64,000 nt of DNA from Methylocapsa sp. D3K7 (GCF_029855125.1 NZ_CP123229.1:1116001-1180000); one strand, 5' to 3'; positions 35,996 through 46,441 are shown, counted from the stretch's first letter. A program made the numbers and translations. Notes: a model not told the origin generated them from the sequence alone.

Positions 35996-36050
35996 CTAAC
36001 TCTCGTGCCCACAACCACCAGCACTTGCATATTCTGGAAAGCCAATCACC

Positions 36051-36482
36051 TCACGCGATGAACTCCTGTGCATCCTGAAGTGATGGAAAGAGACGCCGGC
36101 CCAACATCGTCTCGATTTCGACGCTCCCATCCATGAAGAGTAAGTAAGCGCGATCCTTCACCCAGCCCCGCTCAATGATCTTTTTTGGTTGCGATGGACG
36201 GACGGAAAGGACATTCCCGCCGGATCGCGCGTTTCTCTCAAGCACCGAATCAAAAAATCTATTCAATGCGCTAAACCCCGACTGCAACGCTCCTACAATA
36301 GCTATTCCAAATCCGGTAAGTACTGTGCATAGAGCAATGATCAGCAGGTTGAGATGGTCTGCATTCATGGTGTGTCCGGCCAGGTTTTCGACGAGTTGAC
36401 TCACCTGAGGCGCTGAAATTAGAAATGCCCAACCCAGGGCCACAAGCATGTAACCAATCCATGTAAGCCTATCAAGAAGCAT
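36051..36482 (-). CDS. unknown two-span membrane protein, flagellar cluster
   Basis: A 143-residue protein with two hydrophobic segments (about 8-24 and 45-67, LNLLIIALCTVLTGFGIAIVG) and a C-terminal soluble part (ERGWVKDRAYLLFMDGSVEIETMLGRRLFPSLQDAQEFIA) likely on the cytoplasmic side. No family recognised. It sits between the unknown membrane-anchored gene and the FliL-like gene, same strand. The last 40 residues look well ordered, so it is likely a real protein. Confidence 0.6.
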   Translation of the reverse strand: MLLDRLTWIGYMLVALGWAFLISAPQVSQLVENLAGHTMNADHLNLLIIALCTVLTGFGIAIVGALQSGFSALNRFFDSVLERNARSGGNVLSVRPSQPKKIIERGWVKDRAYLLFMDGSVEIETMLGRRLFPSLQDAQEFIA

Positions 36483-36627
36483 CGAATCGACCTTTCATCC
36501 GGTTGATTTTTCCCATCCGAATTCGATAATTGACGACATAACCTTATTCCAAATTGAATCGAAAGAGCCTAATAAAATACAACTACAATTCCACGTATTG
36601 GCAATGCTTTCGCTCACATCGATTAGG

Positions 36628-37077
36628 CTATCTTGAAATATCCTGTTTCGGTACATAGGTAAATTCTTCCACGAGAACTTCTTTAATGATTTCCTTCCCA
36701 AAGCGAAGATTGATCTTTTGAGCGAGTGACGTTGTCAAATTCTGCAAATCATATTTTTCAAGATGCGCAAAATCCACTTTGCTGGAATAAAGAAGCCGAA
36801 ACGCCTCGTCGGTAATAAAATCGTCGGGAGGCATGGCCAATTCATTTAGATTCCGTGCATCTGCAAGATATATGAACTGTGCCACGATATAGCCTTCGAG
36901 AACCCCATTCGAGATCATCGGAACATTAAGCGGGATCGTCTTCCGCCGTTCGAGATTTCCTTCCCATTTGATCGGCGCTTTGCTGTCGGTGTTCCGCGAC
37001 ACCCAGCTTGAACTTACATATGCGGCTGCCGAAGTAACGGCCATTATCCAAATCCCGATTGCAATTAACCGATTCAT
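36628..37077 (-). CDS. FliL-like or unknown membrane-anchored protein, flagellar cluster
   Basis: A 149-residue protein with an N-terminal span or signal (about 4-22, LIAIGIWIMAVTSAAAYVS) and a periplasmic domain (TIPLNVPMISNGVLEGYIVA, ITDEAFRLLYSSKVDFAHLE, INLRFGKEIIKEVLVEEFTYV). The pattern of a small membrane-anchored protein ending in a domain that predicts a conserved helix-strand core is like FliL but without its signature, so the name is tentative. Its start overlaps the FlgN-like gene stop by 4 nt (37074-37077), so it is translationally coupled to that gene. Confidence 0.5.
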   Translation of the reverse strand: MNRLIAIGIWIMAVTSAAAYVSSSWVSRNTDSKAPIKWEGNLERRKTIPLNVPMISNGVLEGYIVAQFIYLADARNLNELAMPPDDFITDEAFRLLYSSKVDFAHLEKYDLQNLTTSLAQKINLRFGKEIIKEVLVEEFTYVPKQDISR

Positions 37078-37574
37078 CGCGACCTGCCATTGCGGCCAAG
37101 TTCTCGTGCATACGTACCATCCGAATCGTGCTCTTGAATTGCGCCGGCGATAATTGCGGCAATCGTACCCACTGCATCCAGATGCATTTGAAGCATTACG
37201 AGATTCTTTTGTAGTTTTGCTCGCAAACCTGCTAGAATCAACTTTGGATCGTTTGCAGAGCGATTGTGATCAGTCCCGCGCATCGCATCCATCGCTCGGC
37301 TCAATTCGAGAAGCCCGTGACGCTTCTTGTGATTAAACTCTTCTAGCGCAATCGTCCGATGCTCGATCAACATCGTGGTTTCTTTTTCGAGTATCCCCTC
37401 AAGTCTCCCAACAGCGCTGACGAAGGCATCAAAGATGATTGCCATGTCGGCACCCGTTCCAGATTCATGAATATTTATGCACTGTGGCAACCGTCGTAGC
37501 GGTACGGCGACTGCGCGATCTCCGGAATCAAGCGTTTGTTTTTCGGGGAGCACTGACGCGAATTCACTTTCCAT
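37074..37574 (-). CDS. FlgN-like flagellar export chaperone (tentative)
   Basis: A 166-residue, largely alpha-helical protein. The central part (VSAVGRLEGILEKETTMLIEH, then EEFNHKKRHGLLELSRAMDA) and the C-terminal helix LAGLRAKLQKNLVMLQMHLDAV resemble FlgN. FlgN escorts the hook-filament junction proteins FlgK and FlgL to the export gate. The N-terminal 40 residues are unconserved, and an internal start near residue 44 (MAIIFDAFVSAV) is plausible. It lies between the FlgJ-like and the next unknown gene, with a 4-nt overlap downstream. Confidence 0.55.
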   Translation of the reverse strand: MESEFASVLPEKQTLDSGDRAVAVPLRRLPQCINIHESGTGADMAIIFDAFVSAVGRLEGILEKETTMLIEHRTIALEEFNHKKRHGLLELSRAMDAMRGTDHNRSANDPKLILAGLRAKLQKNLVMLQMHLDAVGTIAAIIAGAIQEHDSDGTYARELGRNGRSR

Positions 37575-37580
37575 AGTAAA

Positions 37581-38093
37581 TCACATCGATTCAGAATGCG
37601 GCACGCGGTGAGCCGTGAGTTTTTGAACACTATTGCGGGGGAATAGCTGTCTCGAATCTGAGTTAGAGGTCGGTATTGACTTTGGGACAACACCGAGATC
37701 AATGGATTTTCCGACTTGAGTCGCCAATTGGTCCGCCAGAAAAGATCGCCAAATATCACCCGCTGTACCGTTTCCATAAAGGACACCAGAGTCCTTGGGA
37801 AGCATAGTTTCCACAAGGTTTTTTAATACAAGTTGTTCTAGAGCTTTGTACGCTTTCATCTGGGACCCTCCGCGCGGGAGTATTTCGAAATGCCCCCTGC
37901 TATCAACCGCATAGCTATTCCTCGACGCTTCCCGCATCGCATTAACTCTGGCCAACGTCTGGTCGAAACCCTTCATAGGGATTCGGAGGGTGGGGCTACC
38001 TTCCGAAAGTTTCTCAGTCGCCACTCTGAATCTTATTGGATCCACCGCTTTTGCAACATCAAGCACGATATCCGAAGCGGGATTTATTGACAC
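37581..38093 (-). CDS. flgJ: FlgJ-like rod-binding protein
   Basis: A 170-residue protein with the rod-binding domain in its middle: KAYKALEQLVLKNLVETMLPK, GNGTAGDIWRSFLADQLATQVGKSIDLG. In alphaproteobacteria this domain appears alone, without the muramidase half of enteric FlgJ. It is thought to cap and assemble the flagellar rod in the periplasm. The N-terminal half is variable and there is no obvious signal peptide. It is in the usual place for the alphaproteobacterial flhA-fliR-...-flgJ run. Confidence 0.75.
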   Translation of the reverse strand: MSINPASDIVLDVAKAVDPIRFRVATEKLSEGSPTLRIPMKGFDQTLARVNAMREASRNSYAVDSRGHFEILPRGGSQMKAYKALEQLVLKNLVETMLPKDSGVLYGNGTAGDIWRSFLADQLATQVGKSIDLGVVPKSIPTSNSDSRQLFPRNSVQKLTAHRVPHSESM

Positions 38094-38154
38094 CGTATAT
38101 TTCCCCAGCTGACTGAATCTCAGTAGACAGTAGCTAACCGGGCTTACGGGAGGC

Positions 38155-38541
38155 TTATGTACTGCGCGGTTGAGCAGCCTCTATTGTTTCGCAGAGTTGA
38201 CGCACCAGAGCCTTGCATCCCACTTCATATTCGAGATCCGCGCAAACCTTTTCCGCGCGGCGCAGACGTCTACGCTCGTCTAGATGACGTCCTCGCTGTA
38301 ATTCCTCTTCATTTGCAAGAACCGCAAGATTCTCCGCTATAGCCTGTAGTTTACGCATTATCACCGAAGAAAATGTTCCCGCGACATCAGAGCCTTCGTA
38401 CATAATACGATGTAACACGTACTGTTGCTTTGTAGAGGCGGCAGTCTGTGATTGGAGGTCGATGAGACTCCATTCCGCCAGTCTGTCGAGCTTCAATTGC
38501 AAGGCAAGGACACGCCGGGACCTGCGCAGACGTTCGTTCAA
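38155..38541 (-). CDS. FliJ-like coiled-coil flagellar protein (tentative)
   Basis: A 128-residue, highly charged helical protein (RRSRRVLALQLKLDRLAEWS, ENLAVLANEEELQRGRHLDERRRLRRAEKV) with heptad-like Leu spacing. FliJ is the coiled-coil stalk of the flagellar export ATPase; length and position fit, but sequence resemblance is weak and other small coiled-coil proteins would look the same. It sits about 105 bp downstream of fliR. Confidence 0.45.
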   Translation of the reverse strand: MNERLRRSRRVLALQLKLDRLAEWSLIDLQSQTAASTKQQYVLHRIMYEGSDVAGTFSSVIMRKLQAIAENLAVLANEEELQRGRHLDERRRLRRAEKVCADLEYEVGCKALVRQLCETIEAAQPRST

Positions 38542-38648
38542 TTATCACCTTGTTTAATAAGGTGGCTCTAATCCAAAATGATGGATCCCAACCTCAGTGC
38601 AATTAACAATCAAGAGATAGCTCGTTCAAGATCGCGGCTCGGACAATA

Positions 38649-39404
38649 CTATCCATCTCTGATCCACTTCGAAAAAGCTAGATTGAATATTTGCATGAAT
38701 GGCGTGCAGATAATATAGAACAAGAATATTCCACCAATGATCATCGCTGGAACCGTGATGAAATACAGTGGAATTTGAGGCGCCAATTTGCCGGCGAGAC
38801 CAATCACGAAATTGGTCATCAAAGCAAAGGTGATGAAAGGGCTGCTAATTCGCAACGAAACGAGGAACGATTTCGTCAAACAATCGGTCACTTGAACAAG
38901 ATCGAATCGCGCATCGAATATTCCAGCCACCGGCAGTGCCGCATAAGAAAGTACAATCCCACGCAGAATCTCCCAATGCAGATCCATAAAAAAAATAGAA
39001 GCTGTCGCAGTAAGAGTAATCAAGCTGGTGATCGCGGGCAATGGCTCGCTTTCATCGATGGGACCAGCGAGTGCGCTGGAAAGCCCGATAGACATCGCAA
39101 TAACTCCTCCCAACGTTTCGAGTGCCCCGTAAAAGCTACGGCCCAGAAAGCCAATCATCGCCCCAACCAAGGTTTCCGAAATGAAAATCTTAGTCAAAGC
39201 CATTGGCGCGAGACCCGATAGGCTTTTTTCGATGTCCCTGGCTAACAATGGAGTCAATGCAAGTGTGATCGAAAAAGCAATGAACAAACGAACGTTGAGG
39301 GGAATACGTACGTTTGAAAATCCCGGCATAAGCATCAAGCAGCCGCCTATCCGGCAAAACAAAACAAACGCAATCAAAACCGCGTCGGATCCAACCATTG
39401 TCAC
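38649..39404 (-). CDS. fliR: flagellar export protein FliR
   Basis: A 251-residue polytopic protein of the flagellar type III export gate. Features are the FliR start ([32 protein letters not shown]), the [25 protein letters not shown] block, and [20 protein letters not shown] [20 protein letters not shown]. Hydrophobic segments run throughout. It overlaps the flhA stop by 4 nt, so the two are translationally coupled. Alphaproteobacterial gene order places flhA directly upstream, as here. Confidence 0.93.
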   Translation of the reverse strand: MTMVGSDAVLIAFVLFCRIGGCLMLMPGFSNVRIPLNVRLFIAFSITLALTPLLARDIEKSLSGLAPMALTKIFISETLVGAMIGFLGRSFYGALETLGGVIAMSIGLSSALAGPIDESEPLPAITSLITLTATASIFFMDLHWEILRGIVLSYAALPVAGIFDARFDLVQVTDCLTKSFLVSLRISSPFITFALMTNFVIGLAGKLAPQIPLYFITVPAMIIGGIFLFYIICTPFMQIFNLAFSKWIRDG

Positions 39405-41491
39405 GAAATCGTTCCAAGTGATTTGACTTCAATTCCACGCGCGATCTCAAGATGGGACAGGACCGGAAGCGTGGCGAACAGGCGTTCGATAACCATTCGG
39501 ACATAAGGTCGCGCTTCTGGGGTTGCCACAATAGCGAAATTGTGGCGTTGATCCATACGCTCCCGGATTGCGAGCGAGGCCTCTTTGCCGAAACTTTCAA
39601 TTAGCGCCGGATCGAGATCAAACTCGATAATATCTCCCTTTCCATCTCGTTTCAGGCTTTGATGAAAAGCAAGATCCCATCGATTCCCAAGACGGAGGAT
39701 TTTTAGGACACCAGCGTCTAGAAGATCACCACAAATTTGTTGGGCCATCCGCATGCGTACGTGTTCGGTAACTTGCTCAGCGCGTCGTGCATGTGGAACA
39801 ATCTCGGCGATTGCTTCGAGGATAAGATGCAAATTCCTGATTGAGACGCGCTCTGATAGCAAGAGCTTTAGTACGGCCTGCAGACCTGAGTATGAAATCT
39901 GAGAGGGACAGATTTCATCCATCAACCGCTTATATTCCGGCCCTAAGCGATCGATGAGTATTCGCATGTCTTTGTACGAGAGGAGCTGAGCTAGATTGCT
40001 GCGAATGACTTCACTCATATGGGTTAGCAACACCGATATGTTGTCGATGGGAGCGAACCTTTCGCGTATCAGTTCGTTCATGAAAACCTCGGAGATCCAT
40101 ACGGCATTCATACCGAAGGCCGGCTCACGGACCTTCTCTCCAGGTAAGTCTGGCTGGCGCCCGTCCCCCAAGACAACAAGCAATTCTCCCGGCCTAAGTT
40201 CATGCTCAGCAACGATCGTGCCGTGCATCTTGATCTGATAGGCCTTCGGAGGAATGGCGAGACTATCCGAAAGTTTAATATCGGGAACAACAAAGCCGTA
40301 TTGCTTAGCAAACTTTCTCCGCATTTTGGTCACTCGGCTCGCCAGCTCATTATGCGATGAAAGCAGTCTGGCGGAGATTTGTTTGCCCAGACACAACTCG
40401 ATTTCCGCAGACTTCATCGACTCTTTAACTGATTCCCGCGCTTCTCGTTGCTGACGCATCTCCGCTTCAGCGGCCAGTCTTGCTTGCTCATCGAGTTGTT
40501 TCGAGAGTTGCTTAGGAACCGAGTAGCCCAAAAAGGCCAGAACTCCTCCGAGAAAAGCGAAGGGGAACATCGGAAGTCCTGGCATGATCGAAAATAGGAA
40601 CATCAGCAAAGCAGCGACCCACAATGCGCGCGGATATTTGACGAGTTGATTGAGAACCGCCTTTTCTGTTGCGCCTCTCGTTCCACCTTTCGACACAAGG
40701 AGCGCCGCCGCCAGCGATACGATGAGCGCAGGGATTTGAGATACCAGGCCGTCCCCGACAGACAATTTCGTAAATACATCCCCCGCTTCGCTAAGGGGCA
40801 TATTGTGGCGAGTCGCACCAATGACGATCCCTCCGAAAATATTCACCGCTAGGATGACGAGGCCCGCGACCGCATCGCCGCGCACGAACTTCGATGCGCC
40901 GTCCATCGACCCAAAAAAAGAGCTTTCCTCTTCCAGTTCACGCCTGCGGCTCTGCACCTCTTTATCATCAATCAGCCCAGCCGAGAGATCTGCATCGATG
41001 GCCATCTGCTTGCCTGGAATGGCATCAAGCGTAAATCGCGCGCCGACCTCAGCGATACGCGTCGCGCCTTTGGTTATCACGACAAAATTGACTGTGATTA
41101 GAATTGCAAACACAACCAGGCCGATGACAAAATCACCGCTCATTACAAGCTTCGAAAAGCCGCCGATGATGTAGCCAGCGGCCGTTAAACCTTCTGATCC
41201 GTTGGCAAGGATTAATCTCGTCGTCGCGATGTTCAGCGCCAAGCGTAACAAAGTGGCGACAAGGAGAACCGTCGGAAAGGCGGAAAAGTCCAAGGGACGC
41301 TCGATCCAAAGAGCGACCATGAGAATAAGAACTGACAATGCGATCGAAAATGCAAGACCAATATCGATTAAGAACGCCGGAACCGGCAAGAAAAAAATCG
41401 AGAGTATCGTGATGATGCCGCAGGCAAACCCGATATCGCGCGCGCTCTTGCGATCGGCACCCGCGGTACCCGGTAATAAGATATCGGTCAT
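39401..41491 (-). CDS. flhA: flagellar export gate protein FlhA
   Basis: A 696-residue protein: eight predicted N-terminal membrane helices (about 20-310), then a large cytoplasmic domain that docks chaperone-substrate complexes. Motifs are [70 protein letters not shown] and IIGRTDIDLS-like [32 protein letters not shown] and [20 protein letters not shown] mark the cytoplasmic part. Start ATG 41491. It is divergent from hrcA. No clear CtrA or sigma-54 promoter was identified in the gap. Confidence 0.95.
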   Translation of the reverse strand: MTDILLPGTAGADRKSARDIGFACGIITILSIFFLPVPAFLIDIGLAFSIALSVLILMVALWIERPLDFSAFPTVLLVATLLRLALNIATTRLILANGSEGLTAAGYIIGGFSKLVMSGDFVIGLVVFAILITVNFVVITKGATRIAEVGARFTLDAIPGKQMAIDADLSAGLIDDKEVQSRRRELEEESSFFGSMDGASKFVRGDAVAGLVILAVNIFGGIVIGATRHNMPLSEAGDVFTKLSVGDGLVSQIPALIVSLAAALLVSKGGTRGATEKAVLNQLVKYPRALWVAALLMFLFSIMPGLPMFPFAFLGGVLAFLGYSVPKQLSKQLDEQARLAAEAEMRQQREARESVKESMKSAEIELCLGKQISARLLSSHNELASRVTKMRRKFAKQYGFVVPDIKLSDSLAIPPKAYQIKMHGTIVAEHELRPGELLVVLGDGRQPDLPGEKVREPAFGMNAVWISEVFMNELIRERFAPIDNISVLLTHMSEVIRSNLAQLLSYKDMRILIDRLGPEYKRLMDEICPSQISYSGLQAVLKLLLSERVSIRNLHLILEAIAEIVPHARRAEQVTEHVRMRMAQQICGDLLDAGVLKILRLGNRWDLAFHQSLKRDGKGDIIEFDLDPALIESFGKEASLAIRERMDQRHNFAIVATPEARPYVRMVIERLFATLPVLSHLEIARGIEVKSLGTIS

Positions 41492-41708
41492 TCAGCTCGC
41501 TCCGGTACGATAGCGGCGTTATCATAGATGTCTAAACTTGCGTGAAGGAGGACTTTCATCGACAACTAAAGAAAATGCTTTGACGTTGGGTTGCATCAGA
41601 TATTTCCGCAATGCACTTTTTCCAGGGTGCCCAACAGTCGCTGTCCTGTATTCATTCTATGACCTTTGTAAGCTTGCATCTTTGGCTGCTTCCGGGCATG
41701 TTACCTGT

Positions 41709-42815
41709 ATGGCAATTCCAGTGGAACACATGCGCGATCCGACACAGCTTGGAGCCAATGGCGTGGCCCGGCTCAACGAACGCTCGCGAGAAATTTTTCG
41801 ACTTATCGTTGACGGCTACCTTGCGCATGGCGAGGCGGTTGGATCACGCCATCTTGCTCGCCTCCTTCCCACACCATTGTCGCCAGCCTCGGTTCGCAAT
41901 GTTATGCAAGACCTTGAAGAGATCGGTTTGATCTATTCGCCGCACACAAGCGCAGGGCGGCTTCCAACGGAGCTGGGTCTTCGCTTTTTTGTGGATGCGC
42001 TACTAGAGTTGGGTGACGTGAGCCAGGGCGAACGAGAGCAGATCGAGGCGCAAGTGAAAGCCGCGTCACAAGAACAGACCCTAGAAGCCTTGCTAGGCGA
42101 CGCTATGATGATGCTATCAGGACTAACTCGCGGCGCCGGTGTCGTTGTCACCACCAAGGATAACGCGCGGCTCAAGCATGTAGAGTTTGTCCGTATTGAG
42201 CTGGAACGCGCGCTTGCCGTTCTTGTCGCCGAGGATGGTTCGATCGAAAATCGAATCCTTCAAATTCCAGCGGGTCTCCCGCCCTCCGCCTTGAGCGAAG
42301 CCGGGAATTACCTCAATGCACGTATCAGAGGCAGGACATTGCTGGAGGTCAGAGCGGAAATCGAAGCCTCGCATGCATCGGCTGAAAAGGAACTCGGCGA
42401 ATTGACCGCCCGACTCGTCGACGCAGGCCTCGCTGGATGGGCCGAATCGGCCGGACATGCTTCCCAGCTGATTGTTCGTGGGCAAGCCAATTTGTTGCAA
42501 GACCTCACCGCAATCGAGGATCTTGAGCGGATTCGTTTGCTTTTTGCCGACCTTGAAACAAAGAAGGACGTGATTGACTTGTTAACCAGGGCCGAAGGCG
42601 GTGACGGCGTCCGCATCTTCATCGGCTCGGAAAACAAGCTCTTTTCGCTATCTGGCTCATCGATGATTGCCGCGCCATTTCATGACCGGGAACAGCGCAT
42701 TGTCGGAGTCCTCGGAGTCATTGGTCCGACCCGGCTGAATTACGCGCGGATTGTGCCCATGGTCGATTTCACGTCCAAAGCCGTCGCACGTTTGCTACAA
42801 ACTAGATCGCCATAG
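41709..42815 (+). CDS. hrcA: heat-inducible transcription repressor HrcA
   Basis: HrcA represses groE and dnaK-type operons at CIRCE operators. The 368-residue protein has the N-terminal winged HTH ([61 protein letters not shown]) and a C-terminal GAF-like domain ([40 protein letters not shown]). I chose ATG 41709 (MAIPVEHM); ATG 41730 is close and equally plausible, and the frame extends upstream to 41538. The usual downstream grpE is absent, and no CIRCE element was found next to it. Confidence 0.94.
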   Translation: MAIPVEHMRDPTQLGANGVARLNERSREIFRLIVDGYLAHGEAVGSRHLARLLPTPLSPASVRNVMQDLEEIGLIYSPHTSAGRLPTELGLRFFVDALLELGDVSQGEREQIEAQVKAASQEQTLEALLGDAMMMLSGLTRGAGVVVTTKDNARLKHVEFVRIELERALAVLVAEDGSIENRILQIPAGLPPSALSEAGNYLNARIRGRTLLEVRAEIEASHASAEKELGELTARLVDAGLAGWAESAGHASQLIVRGQANLLQDLTAIEDLERIRLLFADLETKKDVIDLLTRAEGGDGVRIFIGSENKLFSLSGSSMIAAPFHDREQRIVGVLGVIGPTRLNYARIVPMVDFTSKAVARLLQTRSP

Positions 42816-43261
42816 CAAATCCGTTGTTAAGAGTCTTTGAACCTTTCCGGAAGCCGTTGCCTATTGAATTGTTTTTATCACGCGGGATAAGCCAGTTTCA
42901 GGCCGTTCCCACAATTCAACGCCGCTAATACCTCCCCTTCCTATGACTTTTCCTCTAATTTCAACTGGCGCTTCTTTGATCAACATGGTCAGACTTTCTT
43001 CGATAATTCCCCCAATTCTGCGCAACGAAGAACCAATCTTAGAGTGGTGCCTCCTTGGTTCTTATCGCCTCTCGCCCAAAATTGCGGTGAATGTCAGGTC
43101 CAGGAAAGGTCCATTGTGTTTAATCCTAGCTGAATGTTTCACCAGGGTCCTTACCCGATAGCGCCGGCGGAATTTTTGGCGGCCGTCACGCGGCCAACGA
43201 GCCTCAAATAGAATGCAGGACAGGTGAGATGTTCTGCCCGCGAGATAATGAGCATGGGCGA
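42816..43261. other. intergenic region upstream of the TPR gene
   Basis: About 445 bases without a supported gene between hrcA and the TPR/glycosyltransferase gene. Small minus-strand open frames (43062-43405) show no domain. Promoter of the TPR gene presumably lies near its right end. Confidence 0.5.
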
Positions 43262-44930
43262 ATGAGCGTTTCCCAGTTTGAACAATTGGATCGCTCCGAA
43301 GCAGACGAACCAAATAGCAGGTCCCTCCTTCGGACGGCGATCACTGAGGCATTCGCACTGCTCAACACCGGTGCGCGGCAAGAGGCAATCGACCGAATCA
43401 CGCAATATCAGTCACTCGCTGCCGAGAGCGCTGCCGGATGTTATATCTTCGGATTGATCTATTTCAATGCCGACGATTTACGCCAAGCGCTCATATGGTT
43501 TAATCGTGCGCTAGCGTTACGCTCCGCATTTCCAGAATCGCTCTCCGCCCGCGCAATTGTTCTTCAACGGGTAGGTAAGCCGGAAGATGCACTCGAGTCG
43601 TTTGAGGCAAGCCTAAATCTTCGGCCCGGTGATGCCGAGACCTTGTTCAACAAGGGTGTTGTCCTACAGAGCGTTGGACGCGTCGCCGATGCTCTCGTTG
43701 CCTATGAGGATGCGTTACGGTGTAAGCCAGTCCATTCCGAAGCACTGACGAATCGTGGCGTTTTGCTTGAACGATTTGGACGCCTCGATGAGGCTCTCTC
43801 TTGCTTCGTTGCGATTGAGTTGATAACGCCTCGCGACAATTTAAACTTGTTTAACATTGGCTCTGTGTTGCAAAAACTCGGACGGCACGAGGAGGCTCTC
43901 GCCGCTTATGAGAAAGCCGCCCGGTATGGTCCACCGGACGCAGAAACAGAGCTTAACCGCGGCAATGTTCTCCAAAAGCTTGGACGCCTCGAGGAAGCCC
44001 TCACCGCCTATGATCTATCTTCGCATTACCGCCACGGTTACCCGCAGGCTCTCTACAATAAGGGGATCGCGTTACAGGGGCTTAGCCGGCCGCGCGCGGC
44101 CCTCGAAGCATATGACGCGGCACTTACCCTCGACCCTTGCTATTACGAAGCGGCCTGCAATCGAGGCAATGTCCTTTACGAACTTGGTCACCTGGATGAC
44201 GCGCTTGCCGCATTCACATACACACTAAAAATTCGTCCGGGATTTATAGTGGCTTTAATCAATCGTGCCAACGTCTTGCTCCAGCTCGGCCATGCCGAAG
44301 AAGCAATTCAATCGTGTGCCGAGATCTTGCGGCGTGATCCAAATCATCCCCAGAGCCTAGGGATTGCCGGAGCTGCGTATCGTAAGCTCGGACGTCTGGA
44401 TGAAGCGTTGACTAGTCTCGAAGAAGCCATCCGTCTAAATCCCGCAGCTGCGGATACTTGGCTAAATCGCGGCAACGTCTTGCAAGAGCTAGATAGGTGT
44501 TTGGACTCAATCCCGTGTTACAAGGAGGCCTTGCGCATTAAACCGAATTATCCAGAGGCCTTATCAAGTCTTGGCGTGGCTCTCAAAGAGACGGGAGAAA
44601 TCGATGAGGCCCTATTCTATTTCGATGCAGCACTCAAGTATAAACCCGGCTTTCCGGATGCCCAAAATAATCGCGCTGGCGCGCTTCTTTTGAAAGGCGA
44701 TTTAAGAGCAGGATTCGCGGATTTCGAGAGCCGGTGGGATCGTTCGAATGCGCCACCCAAGTCTCTCATCTTGGATTTGCCAGAGTGGGCTGGCCAAGAT
44801 TTAGAGGGAAAATCAATCGTTGTTTGGGATGAGCAAGGTCTTGGGGATTTAATTCAATTTTCGCGGTATCTCCTCTTGCTTGTTGATGCAGGCGCCGATG
44901 TGACTCTGCTGTGCCGCAAAAATATGCACC
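43262..44930 (+). pseudogene. TPR-repeat glycosyltransferase-like protein, 5' part (split by IS)
   Basis: The intact N-terminal 556 codons of a large protein. At least ten tetratricopeptide repeats of 34 residues follow one another from about residue 40 (EALFNKGVVLQ, LTNRGVLLERFGRLDEALSC, ELNRGNVLQKLGRLEEALTAY, NNRAGALLLKGD and others). They run into LPEWAGQDLEGKSIVVWDEQGLGDLIQFSRYLLLL, the first part of a GT9/heptosyltransferase-like domain. The frame then reaches KNMH, where the IS starts. Joining 43262-44930 to 46451-47562 (removing IS plus one copy of the 9-bp duplication) restores one frame of 926 codons plus stop. Proteins of this layout usually act on polysaccharide or protein glycosylation. 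ATG 43229 is an alternative start. Confidence 0.88.
44922..44930. repeat. left 9-bp target duplication of IS3-type copy 2
   Basis: ATATGCACC at 44922-44930 is repeated at 46442-46450 right after the IS. One copy was created on insertion. Because the IS ends in A, the duplication could be read as 10 bp, but 9 bp fits the restored reading frame of the interrupted gene. Confidence 0.88.
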
Positions 44931-45004
44931 TGTCCGTCGTCAGATAATTTGAGACAGATGGCGGCGTGATTTAATGGAGGACGCGGCTCATCTGATGTTT
45001 GATT

Positions 45005-45985
45005 TTATGCGGCGTTCAATTGGTGTTGCAAGCGACGATTTTGGATGGTGGCTCGTTTGATCCTTTCTCGTTGCAGCAGAATGGTTTGTCCTCGGCCGAA
45101 GTAGACGTCAGCCGGCGTGAGATTGTCCAGGCTCTCGTGATAGCGGCGATGATTGTAGTGATCGACGAAGGTGTCGATCCTGGCTTCCAGGTCGCCGGGC
45201 AGATAATAGTTCTCAAGCAAGACGCGATTCTTGAGCGTCTGATGCCAGCGCTCGATTTTGCCCTGTGTTTGCGGGTGGCAGGGCGCGCCGCGCACGTGAT
45301 CCATGTTGCGTTTGTCCAGCCATTCGGCCAGATTGGCCGAGATGTAGGAAGGGCCATTGTCCGAGAGCAATCGCGGACGATGGACGACCTTGGCGTGATC
45401 AAGCCCCGCGGCTTGCAACGCCAGGTCGAGTGTTTCCGTGACGTCCCCGACCTTCATCGTCGTACAGAGCTTCCAGGCGATGATGTAGCGCGAGAAGTCG
45501 TCCAATATCGTGCTGAGGTAGAACCAACCCCAACCAATCACCTTGAGATAAGTGAAGTCGGTCTGCCAGAGCTGGTTGGGCGCCGTCGTCTTGTCCTTGA
45601 ACTCATCGGCGGCCTTCATGACGATGTAGGCGGGACTGGCGATTAGGTCGTGCTCCTTCAGCAGGCGATAAACCGAAGCTTCCGAAACAAAATAGCTTTT
45701 TGTGTCGGTGAAGCGTGTCGCCAGTTCCCGTGGCGACAGCTCCGGCTCGTCCAGGGCCAGTTGCACGATCTGGCCCCGCACATTGTCAGGAATTCGGTTC
45801 CAGACGCGGTCGGGCCTGGGAGATCGGTCTTCCAGGGCCTCTGGCCCGCCAGTCTGGCAAAGGTCGCACCATCGATAAAAGGTGGCGCGAGAGACGCCGA
45901 GTTTCTCCAGCGTCCGGCGCGCCGGCAGATGGGATTGCTCGACCAGCCGGATGATCTCCAGTTTCTCGGAAGCCGGATATCTCAT
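45005..45985 (-). CDS. IS3-type transposase OrfB, DDE catalytic protein (copy 2)
   Basis: Same 326-residue product as at 1251-2231, with HTH (LPARRTLEKLGVSRATFYRW) and rve core (QTDFTYL, LLSDNGPSY, QGKIERWH). The start overlaps the orfA stop by 4 nt. The identity of the two copies implies recent duplication of the element, or gene conversion. Confidence 0.93.
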   Translation of the reverse strand: MRYPASEKLEIIRLVEQSHLPARRTLEKLGVSRATFYRWCDLCQTGGPEALEDRSPRPDRVWNRIPDNVRGQIVQLALDEPELSPRELATRFTDTKSYFVSEASVYRLLKEHDLIASPAYIVMKAADEFKDKTTAPNQLWQTDFTYLKVIGWGWFYLSTILDDFSRYIIAWKLCTTMKVGDVTETLDLALQAAGLDHAKVVHRPRLLSDNGPSYISANLAEWLDKRNMDHVRGAPCHPQTQGKIERWHQTLKNRVLLENYYLPGDLEARIDTFVDHYNHRRYHESLDNLTPADVYFGRGQTILLQRERIKRATIQNRRLQHQLNAA

Positions 45986-46356
45986 TCCTCGCTTTCCCCA
46001 TCCGCGATCATGCTTTTTTTGAGCAGGCGCAATTCCAGCGCCTGCTCGGCGACGACCTCCTTCAGTGCCTGAGCTTCCCGGCGCAGGTCCTTGACCTCGC
46101 CGCTGGTCGCCGCACGCGCCGTGTCGCCCGCCAAGCGCCGCTTGCCAGCCTCCAGGAACTCCTTCGACCAGGTGTAATACAGGCTCTCGGCGATGCCCTC
46201 GCGCCGGCAGAGTTCCGCGATGCTATGCTCGCCGCGCAGGCCGTCCAGCACGATGCGGATCTTCTCCTCCGCCGAATATTGCTTGCGCGTTGCTCGGCGA
46301 ATGTCCTTCACGATCCGCTCGGAGGACGACTTGGCAGTTCCGGATTTCTGGCTCAT
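45982..46356 (-). CDS. IS3-type transposase OrfA (copy 2)
   Basis: Same 124-residue HTH and leucine-zipper-like product as at 880-1254. The start is ATG 46356, the same codon chosen for copy 1. Coupled to orfB by the ATGA overlap at 45982-45985. Confidence 0.9.
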   Translation of the reverse strand: MSQKSGTAKSSSERIVKDIRRATRKQYSAEEKIRIVLDGLRGEHSIAELCRREGIAESLYYTWSKEFLEAGKRRLAGDTARAATSGEVKDLRREAQALKEVVAEQALELRLLKKSMIADGESEE

Positions 46357-46441
46357 CTCCACTCCTCGATGGTTACGATGAGCCAGAAATCCTCCGTTAT
46401 TCAACCCGCTAAATCTGTCTCACAGGTGCTGACGCCGGACA

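Larger units (their letters stand above)
44931..46441 (-). mobile_element. IS3-type insertion sequence, copy 2 (1511 bp), inverted relative to copy 1
   Basis: The sequence starts TGTCCGTCGTCAG and ends CTGACGCCGGACA, the reverse complement of copy 1. Length is identical at 1511 bp, and the two encoded proteins match those of copy 1. It is flanked by the 9-bp duplication ATATGCACC, so the insertion is clean and recent. It interrupts the TPR/glycosyltransferase gene. A 9-bp duplication is longer than the 3-5 bp usual for IS3-family elements, which leaves its exact family open. Confidence 0.94.

Noticed and set aside
795..46441. Inversion between the two IS3-type copies as an explanation of copy 1 lacking a duplication
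   Set aside because: Copy 2 has matching 9-bp repeats on both sides, which a past exchange of flanks would have separated.
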